Below are positions 1 to 12,816 of a DNA stretch of 38,500 nucleotides, one piece after another (the first letter of the stretch is position 1; each line of letters opens with the position of its first letter). The stretch is taken from the NCBI RefSeq assembly GCF_964340395.1, contig NC_135551.1, positions 5,744,463-5,782,962 on the forward strand, read 5' to 3'. Under the pieces are notes generated by a model, which ran no database searches, had not been told where the DNA came from, and saw only the letters and a list, made by a program, of their open reading frames with translations. The stretch comes from Glandiceps talaboti. Lineage: Eukaryota; Hemichordata; Enteropneusta; Spengelidae. Made by a program: the position numbers and the translations under genes.

Positions 1-185
1 AAGACAAGTTATTCTTGCCAAACAATTCTGACATTTAATGCAGACAGACATAGAAATAGGTACGATATAGAGGTTACAATGTGAATACTTTAATGGTATG
101 TGCTTACAGAGACTGCAATGATTGTACACTCCCCTGGGAGTTGACTATGTATATAGGCTGTGCTGCTATATAGCTTCATGCTATA

Positions 186-571
186 TACAACTGCCGACAT
201 CAGACCGTAAACAATGGAACCACTTACAAAACAGCAAAAGTTAACAAGTGAATTGGATTAATAACACTTGGCACAGCATGTTGGAAGTACAGAGACTTGT
301 ATTACATTTCCTGGTTTGATAAGAACAGTTTTATGGCCACTTTACATAATATACTTCAAGTTCACAAACAAATGTCCAGTTCCCCTGGCATTTCATGTAC
401 ACATAAAGAGGCCATACAACTGTTCTCATCAAACTTTGGTGTGTAATAGTACAAATCTCTACTGTTCCAACATGTTGTGCCAAATGTTATGACTCCAATT
501 CTTTTGTTTACTTTCCATGTTTGTAACAGGTTCCGTTTGTCCATGGTCTGATGTCTCCAGTTAAGTGTAAT
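186..571 (-). mobile_element. Palindromic foldback transposon (family A), copy 1
   Basis: Arms of about 150 bp are mutual reverse complements: GACATCAGACC at 196 pairs with GGTCTGATGTC ending at 555, with further matches inward (e.g. TTTGATAAGAAC at 316 with its complement near 424). It has no coding capacity, so it is MITE-like. Compared with copy 2, its central segment lies in the opposite orientation. Confidence 0.8.
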
Positions 572-1667
572 TGATAGCACTTGGATAGCAGTTGGAGCTC
601 TCAGAGGACAAGGACATTATAAATACACTTTAACAATATTATAAATTGTAGAACCATAGTTCTGACATCAGCTAACAGCAAATTAGTGTTGACTATGTCC
701 TTGAATGTAGACAACTCATCAATATACACAAACCATTGTATGATTATGCCCCTGCTGGTGGGTGGTACCAGTGGCCAGCTCTGATAGGGGTGTGCGGTCA
801 ATACTGCTAACCCCAGATCCCAATTTAGACTTGTTTTGACCAAAAACCAATACCCCATTTTAGACTATTACAGGTTTTAAGAACATCAAATTTGAGACCA
901 AAATGCATTTGTACTAGTTCCATACTAAGGAAGTGGTGGATACAAAATGTTGTTTTTATTCTTGTATTCTTTTCCCTCATGAGGCAACATTTTGGGGCCA
1001 ATTAATGGTACAACTATATGATTTGGGACCCCATTTTAGACTCCGGGTCAAAATAAACAGACCCCATTTTAGACCAAAGGGCTAGAAAAGCACCATACAG
1101 GGCGGCACATATAGTTAAATCAAGGAAGTAGTCCCACTGGGGATATGCCATAAATAATACTATAGACTGTAGTTCAACACAATGAAGCAAACTCCATGCA
1201 TACAATATGGTAATATAAAGCATGTTGCTATTCAGTAACACTGTTATCAATCAACAATATATTGTCTATGGTTGTCTATAGGATAAATCGAGAATGCCAC
1301 TCCAGGAAATAAAGCTATTTTCATAAACTTTGGGTTCTGGCGAGTCATATTATGATTTCACATCACGTAAATTTCGCTCGATTGCCAAACACCAAAATTT
1401 AACAATACGAATTCTATTATTCTAGTAGTGGTAATTTGTTGTCGTTGGGGGCTTAGCAGACATGAACATGTACTAGATGGACACTTTACATTCTATGTAT
1501 ATTTCACCATAGTATCAAAGGTGAAGTCCTGATTCCACATAAGAAGGATTAATATTAATTTCAAGGATAAATACATAAGACCAGTCTGTTGTACCACCAT
1601 GATTACATATACATTTGCACGATATAACTATATAATCTGATATCACTATTCTATATAATTCACTAGT
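572..1667. other. Non-coding stretch with a short dispersed repeat
   Basis: The 14-mer ACCCCATTTTAGAC occurs three times (852, 1028, 1061). Otherwise AT-rich with no supportable gene. If the minus-strand paralogue continues leftward, this would be its intron. Confidence 0.6.
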
Positions 1668-1844
1668 ACTAGATAATTAGATGTTATTCCCCAATATTTT
1701 TCTTTATTTAGCCAAGGAAAATACGAGTGACCCGAAGGGGTCTTTGTCAAACACTACGAGTCACTAGATTCGTATTGACAACCCTTAGGTCACAAATATT
1801 TTCCAGTTGAATGAAGACAAATATTGGAGAATAACATAATTATA
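1668..1844. mobile_element. Near-perfect foldback element (family B)
   Basis: The two halves are reverse complements over about 80 bp each with almost no spacer. Left arm motifs CCCCAATATTTTTCTTTATT, GGAAAATA, GTGACC and TTGTCAA recur on the other strand in the right arm in the same order. No coding capacity. Confidence 0.75.
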
Positions 1845-3158
1845 CCAGCGTCAGTAATATCAAAGAAAAATTTAAGAAAGTAGTGGTAATATTGAACGTT
1901 TCAACTCATATTTCAAACACAGCAGAACCAGTGACGTAGATGCACGTTAATGTGATGTAGAATGATCAGGGTGTACATTCCATATATATTTATGGTTTAT
2001 GCAATAATGGAATAATCCACTATACAATCCACAGTACAGTAACTGTGGAGTTACTTTGAGAGTATTTTCACTTCTTGATGATATACAAGACTATTGAACA
2101 CAAATTGACTGACAATGCAATGTCTAGACATTTGTATTCAAGGTTATTAACCTCTAATGACCAAAGTTAGGGATGCTAGTAGGGATTAACACTCCCTAGC
2201 ATAAGGTAATTTCTTTGTCTGCAGTGAGATGACACTCAGCTCTAGTCTAACACAAACAAATGCTGCAAACACAATATGAAAGTGAGGTGTTTGAAGTTTG
2301 TCACATTCTACACTTCTAGCTTGTAATAACAACACAAGACCATAAATAGCATCATGTATAACATTACCCTGGAAACATTACAAAAGATAATAGGTGGAGG
2401 GGCTATGTACATATAACATAAACCGCTGTGCGTCTTTCATTCAAAGCTTCATGTGTCCTTCGGTGTTTACATCCGGGCGTTCATGAAGGTATCATATGTC
2501 GAACAAATGCCCAACGCTAATGGAAAATGCAGTACCTCTTTTGTTTTTTGCAGAAATATTGTTTCAATTATTGTGAGACTGTATGTTTACGACGGCATTA
2601 CTACGGTGTGACAAAAGAAAACAGGAAAGTCGGTCGACCATTCTGTCTGCCACTTATTAACCCCGTAAAATAAATACCAAGGCAGGGTCAACTGTAGTCT
2701 GTAAAGATGTAGGTCACGATATGCAGGGGCGCGGCGGGCGAGGGTAGTGGATTGGTACTTCGGCTCCTGTTTCTCTGTTTCTGCTTGATACTGAAGTAGG
2801 TCATCTCGACCCCCACTTTCGAAAGACTCTTTCGACTTCGGTCCTCGACTCACCCCTAACCGTGACTACATCTTGACATGAGTTCACGAACTGAAACAAA
2901 TGGATCGATACAGAGAATCGAATACCATGCCAGGCACCATATTGTTTGATCTTCCCCGCTTATATTATTATAACTTCAGCACATTTACCATCATTGTAGA
3001 AGCGAGTCACAGACAAATACTCGATTCTTGAAATGACAAAGAGATTGGCAATTTGTTGTAACATAAGCCACGACTATCCTTTTATCATATACATAAACAA
3101 GTACATATAAAGCACGTGTCGCTGCTGCATGCAGCTGCACCAGTTCACGTTTACCTAC
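1845..3158. other. Non-coding stretch, possibly intron of the minus-strand paralogue
   Basis: Contains a small perfect hairpin CCACAGT-ACAGTA-ACTGTGG near 2029. No exon matching the TMEM35B second exon was found on the minus strand. Confidence 0.5.
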
Positions 3159-3257
3159 CATGTGCTCGTGCACTGCTCCTGCTGGCCACAGCTTTGCCAC
3201 ACCAGAGACAGCAAAAAGCAATCCGACGGGAATTGAGATAAATTTAAAGGCACCCAT
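3159..3257 (-). CDS. TMEM35B-like paralogue, exon 1 only
   Basis: 33 codons from ATG (context ACCATGGG), MGAFKFISIPVGLLFAVSGV then AKLWPAGAVHEHM, ending at donor GTAGGT in phase 0. It matches TMEM35/DoxX family first exons, in which 'G..fa..G.aKL.p' is the first helix and the intron follows a Met. Upstream in-frame codons include no other ATG. I found no second exon on the minus strand between 1 and 3158, so the rest probably lies before the window. Either it is an intact gene running off the left edge or an orphan exon. Confidence 0.7.
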
Positions 3258-4060
3258 GGTATGTGTTCTCTTTCTGTGTCCACGTTGGCGAATTGGCTCC
3301 ACCACTGTGCTATACGGAGAGGGTAGCTAGGTGTACGTTAACGTGGCTTGAATCGAGCATCTAGTCACATACGACTCGTGTAGAGCGCCCCCAACGTCGT
3401 CATATGACATTACATGTACTTATTTAGTTAGGACTCGAATTCTGTGGTTCCGATGACATTCAATTTTAAAATAGGTGGGGTGGGTAGATTTTTTATTTTA
3501 TTTTATTTTTTTCCATGTGTGAGTGTCTAGTTCATGTTTTCCATTGTTTTCCAAATGGTCTGTGTTATTTATTTATTTCTATCAGATGTACAGCCATGAT
3601 TGGAAGAATAGTTTTATATTGTCTTATTAAATTGATGTCGCAACAACTATTTCCTGCGAGACTTCGCGATGTTTCTCGAATACGTAAAAACAAAGTTTAG
3701 GGTCGGCGTGAAAAACTAGATGAGGTCGGGTAACCGGAACCAAACAATTTTATTTGGCTTTATTAGCCTCGTTTACCCACACTCTCAACACCGGGGCCTA
3801 GCCTAGGGGCAAACTCCTAAGCATCGATGTTAAACTTTTGCAAATTAAACGGATGTAACTTTTGCATGATTTGAGAAGGGGAAAAAGCCAACTTGTCATA
3901 AAATGTTTAAAATATACAAGTTAGATGCACGGCAATGTCTTTGAACAATGGTACATACATCAGTGTATACTACACTTATTATAAACTACCTGATTTGAAT
4001 CTTGTTGTTTTAGCAAATGGATGGGGCTCAGCCTTAGTTAACGTTAGTCAAGTTTACGAA

Positions 4061-4161
4061 AACAAATAAACGAACAAACACAAATAAACAAACAAACAAA
4101 CAAGCGAGCAAGCGAACAAACAAACAAACAAACAAACAAACAAACAAACAAACAAACAAAA
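4061..4161. repeat. (CAAA)n microsatellite with interruptions
   Basis: About 100 bp of AAAC units with AAAT and GCGA variants. Confidence 0.95.
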
Positions 4162-6254
4162 TTGTGTAAGCTGTCTTTCTGGTTTGGTACTACAGATGCG
4201 CGCGTAACTTGACTAAAGAAAATTATTTTATCAAATCCTAAATTGCACGACTAGTACTTCTGACCTCTCTGAAATAGAGATTTATAGAAAGGTCAAACCT
4301 GGCTCAGAAAAGGCCTGTAAATTTTGGTAATGCATTGGTTTCTTTTTGTATATGTTTCGATAATCAATCCGATGAAGAGTCAGTTGGCAGTAGTGACTGT
4401 TCCATGTGTCTTAGGCATACATAAATACAGCTATTGGACAATATACCAGTGTCACGTTTACGTAAAATGCTTAAATCGTTAATATGTCGACACACAAATC
4501 ATTAATGATAACTGAGTTTTGACCTTTGACCTTGATTGATAGTGAGTGATACCATAACTGAATGACCTCCTCCTAATCTATATTTTAACATAGACTATTC
4601 CGATATTGTCGATATGGTGATTGGATAATGATGTAAATCTAGTAAATCTGGTAAATAATTAATTCAAAATTGAAATAAAACATTTCATCTAACCTACAGC
4701 TTGTAATGTCTTATATGGCCGCTCGATCGTAGAAGAAAAGTGGAACTTAATAAGGTGAGCTTATACCATAAACAGGGGGCAAATTCCTGACCTAAAACTC
4801 CATAAAAGCCAAAAACTGAACATAACATAGATAAAAATGTAATGGGTGTATAAGAGAATATATGTGGAATGCATTGAAATGATGGTAAACTAATTGAAAG
4901 AACAATGAACATAATAAAAAATATTTAATACAAAAAAAACCTCAAGAAACCCGAGAGCGACTCTTTTTGTGTATTAATTATGTTGAGGGGTTGTTACCGG
5001 CAAAAGAAAAAATACAGCGCTCTGAAGGAGAAATTTATTAATCTTTGTGCTACCCCGGCCCTGGGAATAATGAATGGATACTGGACATGTAATCTTGACT
5101 GGTGTTAGCATGATATTACACAAGATGATAGAGATATAAACACGGATTACACACCAATCAATGGCATTTGTTTATTTTCTTCAGGGTCTCCCAGACGACA
5201 CACATTGGTCATATTGTCTAAAGATAGAGCGTCGTCATAAAACAGATACGTTGTGTATCTGGTTTTCGTTTGCGTCAATCTCGCAAGTCAGAGTACTTTT
5301 TTTTTCTGCTGACGCTATGACGGTGCGACTTCGACGGTGCCGTAAAAGAGGCTGTGGTTTACGACGATACATATATGCGTTGCGTGTGGGTAGTAGGTAA
5401 CAGATGGTTTTACTAATAGGCAAGTGATGTATTATACAATATGGGGGATGCTATGAATATATGGATAACACGTAATATAGACAATGATGTGAAACGGTTG
5501 ACTTTTTTATATGGTCTCAGATGATACTCCAATTTCAAGATTTACCGAAGAAATGTATAAAACTGTTCAAATTGCCGAAATGGAAAAAATACAGTTATAA
5601 GACTCGGAACAAATGTTATATGAGTACTTGTACAGTACCGGCGGGGAATACAGTTTAGAACTTGAAAGCGGAAGAATAGTGATGAAAGAATCGAAGGTAC
5701 ACGTGTATCTACTATACACATTGATAAATCTCAAGTAATGCTAAGTACTACTAATCTATAGGGCCACCATACTAAATTCTATGTTTCTCATTACACGTTA
5801 CCAGTTCAGTCAAATATTGTTTTTAAAACAACGCCCTCTACGACAGGGTTAGCAACATCATAACGTCAATGATTGTCGGATGGCACCCCTATATACTTAT
5901 ATAGTATACTACTTACTAGCGCGTATCTGAGTGAGAATTATTGTTTAATGCTGAAATTCATGAAATTTGATAAAAACAAATAGTTCATAGTTTATTTTTG
6001 ACTTTATTAGTTATTTCTAAGTCATTCTGAGACTTTCAGAAGTACGATAAAGAATTAACACTCATATTTGGTAGTCTGAGTATCGTAAGCTTATATGTAC
6101 TTATACGCCTACCTTAAAACAAATAAAATTATATAAAATTAACCAAGCTACGTAACGACCTACCAATCATTAATTCTTTAAATATAAGGTATTAAGTTCA
6201 AAAACAGTGCTGGTACCCGAGTATAGATATACATCTGAGCTAATTAACACTACT

Positions 6255-6363
<109 letters not shown>

Positions 6364-7016
6364 TGCTAGTTGTACTAAAATTAATACTGCCTTCATGTTG
6401 AATGGCAATCAATATGTAATAAAATGACGAAATAATTATATTTAGTTACTGCAGAAACTATAGAATAGAATAGAATCTTTTGGCCGAAAACTACTGTACA
6501 TTTCTTCATAGGATTTTCTGCGATAAGTATTTGATGTCAAGACAAACTTGTACAAAATATCAACTACATTAATAATAGTTAACAAAAATAACAAGATAAG
6601 GTTTATACGAAAATGTAAACTTTAGGTTAGATAAATGTACATGCAATGTATATCTTTTAATTCTTTAGAATGTCTTTCCGTTTGATAAGTGCTGATTTTA
6701 TGAAAGTTGTCAGGGGGCCATAATTATGCCAAGACCTCTGATTACACTTAGTCTGGTATACATTTGTTTTCTCTCAATGTTATAGTTGTTGCACATGTTG
6801 TGATAAAGTGTATTTCATCTTCTATCATATTGCAGGTGTTACATAATCTGTATACCTGTATGTACAACGGTCCATTTATGGTACTAGTACTTACTGTATC
6901 GAGACCAAGGACTTGAAATTTGCCATGATGACCCTTCCTGTACTGTTTTCATGAAATTACAGTCTTGCAGCTCTGGAAAACCCTGCCAACTGACTGTGAA
7001 TAACCGGGATGTTAAG

Positions 7017-7083
7017 CCCCGACCCCACCCACCCCACCCCCACTCCCACCCCACACCCATCCCCACCCCCACCCCAACCCCGA
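7017..7083 (-). repeat. C-rich tract; G-quadruplex potential on the minus strand
   Basis: More than ten runs of three to five C separated by one or two bases, so the minus strand carries many G3-5 runs. About 300 bp upstream of the TMEM35B-like start codon. Confidence 0.8.
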
Positions 7084-7378
7084 GTAGTGGGACAATCGAT
7101 ATCTGATTGAATAATCTACCAACAAGGTGTTCAAATAATCCTTATTTATCTTCCCTTAGAATGGCTATTCCTGGGTTTTTTAATTTGTTAACTTTGGTGA
7201 CGTAACAGTCTTTTAGCGGTCACTCACTCAATCGAACAATACTACCATTGGAGCATTGCGCATAGTGCATACACGAAGCGTTGCAGGCTGCATATAGTAT
7301 ACTGTGTGGTACATCCAGCGCATATATTTACAACAAACATTTTCACCTGTTGAGATTGTTTAGATTGACAGGAAAGCC

Positions 7379-9355
<1,977 letters not shown>

Positions 9356-9368
9356 CAATTACAAGATG

Positions 9369-9374
9369 AATAAA
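9369..9374 (+). terminator. Candidate polyadenylation signal of the TMEM35B-like gene
   Basis: AATAAA only 13 bases after the stop codon. It would give a very short 3' UTR. Another AATAAA lies near 10694 if the transcript runs through the minisatellite. Confidence 0.35.
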
Positions 9375-9385
9375 AAATCATAAAA

Positions 9386-9624
9386 GTAGAGTTATGGACA
9401 CTTAATGCATGACTGTAGAGTTGTAGACACGTGACGTATGTAGAGTTGTAGACATTTGAATTATGTACAGTTGTAGACACTTGACGTATGTAGAGTTGCA
9501 GAGACCTGACGTATGTAGTAGATACTTGACTATGTAGAGTTGTAGACAGTTGACTTGTGTAGAGTTGTAGACACTTGTTGTGTGAAAGTGTAGACACGTG
9601 ACATGCAATATGTAGACACCAGAC
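9386..9624 (+). repeat. 25-bp minisatellite, about 9 diverged copies
   Basis: Units of TGTAGAGTTGTAGACAC plus TTGACGTA repeat with substitutions and one shortened copy. It begins 30 bases after the TMEM35B-like stop codon. The period is not a multiple of three, so the open frames across it are not coding. Confidence 0.9.
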
Positions 9625-9913
9625 TTAATACTAGTACGGAACTTAATGTGAAGATGGACAGCTATACCTTTATGGTGTTCGGTAATTGTTTTTGTTTCAT
9701 TTTGATATTTTTTCCTTCTTAATAATTCGTAAAATAGCTGGTAGATCATCTGATATAAAATAACTCAATGACATCATTTTGGTACCTACTAAAGCCAAGA
9801 AAACATCACGACTTTCCGAACCTTTTTTGTGAATATTTTCTAACATACTCTACAAATAGACCATGGATGTTGATAACAAGATAACTGATACAAAAAGCGG
9901 GTACCTTTAATCG

Positions 9914-9933
9914 CAGACCACTATAGTGGTCTG
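9914..9933. repeat. Perfect 20-bp palindrome
   Basis: CAGACCACTATAGTGGTCTG equals its own reverse complement. It could be the fused ends of a small foldback element or a protein-binding site; nothing further can be said. Confidence 0.85.
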
Positions 9934-10907
9934 AGCTTTAATAGATGTAGTTTTGACACGACCATTATCAACTTGTCCATATCTGCGAAAGTTATGTCAG
10001 TTGATATATTGATGTACAAGTACCATCTGGTGTATTTGAAAAGTAGCATTTTATTGTTAGCATTGGTAGTATTCTAAGCAGCAAACGAAGTTTAATCCCA
10101 TAGTGTTCGCGTACTGCGACAAGTTACCGACAAACAGCATGTCTTAACATGAACGTTGTCTCATTCCTGATTTCCACAACCAAGCAAAAACGTGCCGTAT
10201 TTTCTTCGAATTATTTTTTCGTATTAGTGTTCACATTGTATGAGCGTGTTTTGAACTGTAACATAGTTCGGTAAAAAGAATTTTCAATTTCCTTAATCTG
10301 TTAACATAGAAGTAATCGCCCACTGTAGCTATGGTAACAGTGTTTTGTTGTCAATCGAATGATCGAGCTTCATGTTATCGAAATTGTCACTAATAAAATG
10401 ATTATCACACATTACTCAAAATAATGTACATCGGATTTTATTTATGTCCTAGGTTTGCGAAGTCAGAAAGAATGTACAGAACTTTGTAACTCATCATTGT
10501 ATAATGGGTGGTGTTTTATACATAAGCTTAAGTTATCTCTTTTCTATGAAAAGGAGATCAAAGAAGAATTGTGAGGTATCATCATTCACCGTGTCATCAC
10601 ACAATTAAGGTAGTTGTCTTTTTTCGTGCCTTTCAAGGTGTTATCATTTATTTTGTCATGTGTACATCTGGGCTGGTGGCCTATTGTATGTGAATAAAAA
10701 CATTATTATCAAATAATGGACGGTGTTAAATACAAAGCTTATACATATCGCAATCTATTGGACCGTATTCGTAGTTAAACAAAATATTTTTATACTTCTC
10801 ATTAATCATATATTTAAATAGTTATATAAAAAAAATATATTTCCTAATAGATATATTTTTTCGCCGCGGATAGGAAAAAAAAGATAACTAACGCAATGTA
10901 TGGTACA

Positions 10908-10940
10908 TTATAATAATAATAATAATAATAATAATTATTA
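10908..10940. repeat. (TAA)n run followed by its inverse (TTA)n
   Basis: About eight TAA units followed by TTATTATT; a short AT hairpin. Confidence 0.9.
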
Positions 10941-11070
10941 TTTTGTATGGTAAATAGAGCGTCCTAGCTGCTATTTTAGTGGCGCTCATCTTTCTATACG
11001 AACGTAACTACTATTTTGTGCTTTTTCAAACGTCGTTCAAGTAATAGCATATCTAATAATATTGATACTA

Positions 11071-11093
11071 CTACGGAAATCAAGCTACTGGCA
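11071..11093. mobile_element. Solitary terminus of family F foldback element
   Basis: CTACGGAAATCAAGCTACTG followed by GCAA matches both ends of the element at 30692..30989. No partner end was found nearby, so this is a truncated copy or one end of a rearranged one. Confidence 0.6.
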
Positions 11094-11387
11094 AGCTAAA
11101 GCTCGACGAGCCTGTAAGGTACGCCGCGTCGGGGCGCCCTCACATTTCGGTCAATCGGAGGCGGCCGATGAGGGCGGAATTCGGAACGATACGACGTGTC
11201 TTGACAGTCTTACGGTACAAGCTAGTAACGGACACTGATGTAATTACACTCACAGTAGATAGGGTGGCGTCAGTCTTTACACCATATGCATATGGATTAC
11301 GGAGTGATAATATATCCACATAACCAAGGCAGCGCTATCACCCATGGACACTTGTGTATTTAAACTACCACATGACATAACTCTAGT

Positions 11388-11393
11388 TTTAAT
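11388..11393 (-). terminator. Possible polyadenylation signal of the cyclase gene
   Basis: ATTAAA on the minus strand, 434 bases past the stop. It is the only near-canonical hexamer I noticed in this stretch, but it could be chance in AT-rich DNA. Confidence 0.2.
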
Positions 11394-11826
11394 TTGTGCT
11401 CATCCCAGTTTCGCAGGGTAGGATCACTCTAAACAGGGTAGGATCTCTATAATAAAACCCCTCTCTACTCTCCTTGCCTTTGACGATCTTTGACTCTCAC
11501 TAACGTATACCCTAATTCTCAAAACACTTGTCTATCGTAGCCAGATGATTAGCTCAAATTAATTGTCAACAATATTCAAGACAATACATTACAGATTATG
11601 TGGTATTGGTGGTGAATATCTACTATCGGAAAATTGATTTATAACATCTAATTACTCAAAAATATTGAAAATTTCAAGAGTTGATATGCAACTTTGATTG
11701 TAGATCACAAAAACTCAGTTATTTGTAAAATAATTGTTAAGAAGTATCGGACATTTGTAGAAGTGGTATGACGTCATAGTAACACCAGGTTCGACAAACG
11801 TTGATGTCCAATCACGGCTGTACTCT

Positions 11827-11922
11827 TCACGGGGACTCAGAGTTGTCAGACGACAGAATTGGCGGGAGTTTCTGAAAACCTGTCTTCCCTGTCAACCAAT
11901 AGGTTATTTGATTGCCTTTACC
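11827..11922 (-). CDS. Guanylate cyclase exon 20: C-terminus and stop
   Basis: Joins the preceding Lys to give [14 protein letters not shown], the conserved final motif of the cyclase domain (K-GKG....TYWL.G), then [18 protein letters not shown] and TGA at 11829-11827. Acceptor TATTCACAG. The ~18-residue tail after the catalytic domain is short and Ser/Pro-rich. No PDZ-ligand or other recognised motif. Confidence 0.93.
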   Translation of the reverse strand, partial: GKGNQITYWLTGKTGFQKLPPILSSDNSESP

Positions 11923-12672
11923 CTGTGAATAAACGAAAGGGATGGAAGAGGAGAGGGGAATGTGTGTGTGTGTGGGGGGGGGGGGATGGGATAGAAAGAT
12001 AGTGAGGGAGGTGTGTGAAAAAAGCGAGAGAACAATGTCAGGACGAATGGAAGAAGAGAAAAGTGAGAGAGAATGAGAATGAACGTCAGTCTGCTTTTCA
12101 TATTTGATTCTTAAACAGAGGCGTAATCATTTACAATAATACGGTTTCTTTTTATACAATGCTTACACACTATCATAGGTTGACAATTTGCCAATATCAC
12201 GTGACTAGTCAACGCTGATCGATAACAGGTACACTGGTATAGTACCTTAGGCACGATGAATCAATTGTCTAACACAATCAACACTCTAAAAACTCAATTG
12301 AATTCTAAATATTCACAAAATTGACGACGTAGGTGGTGCATGAATTGAAAATATTATACCGTATACGTGCGTATCTGACATGAATGATAGACGTGGTAAA
12401 CAGTTGCCGGAATGTGTGTACTACAATTGTGCAAATACTTATTTTTCATGGTTAACAGTTGCCCGAATGTGTGTACTACAAATATACTATACTTACTTTC
12501 ATGTAAACTTCTCCTCGTTTCGTTACTTCATAGTTACCCAATATATTCAATACATTGACAGTGTTACTACTAACATGAATACGTAGAGCTGCAATAAACC
12601 ACACAAGTACATTGCATTACAGTGCAATGGTAGGCAAATGGAGAAACAATTGAATCAAACAATCAAACAGAC

Positions 12673-12761
<89 letters not shown>

Positions 12762-12784
12762 TAGATAGATAGATAGAAAGATAT

Positions 12785-12816
<32 letters not shown>

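Larger units (their letters stand above)
9625..11826. other. Intergenic region between convergent genes
   Basis: AT-rich. It holds a perfect 20-bp palindrome (9914), a (TAA)n run, a solitary transposon terminus (11071), a GC-rich patch with a hairpin (about 11100-11175), and two related ~29-bp segments near 10501 and 10713 (ATAATGG..GGTGTT...ATACA.AGCTTA). No gene was recognised. Confidence 0.6.

Noticed and set aside
1-3158. Second exon of the minus-strand TMEM35B-like gene
   Set aside because: Minus-strand frames here show no GY.PDP..Y motif or membrane-helix pattern of the family; the exon probably lies outside the window.
11480-11510. VKGKE frame as a cyclase terminal exon
   Set aside because: No TYWL motif or good acceptor. 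The real KGKG-TYWL exon was then found at 11922-11827.
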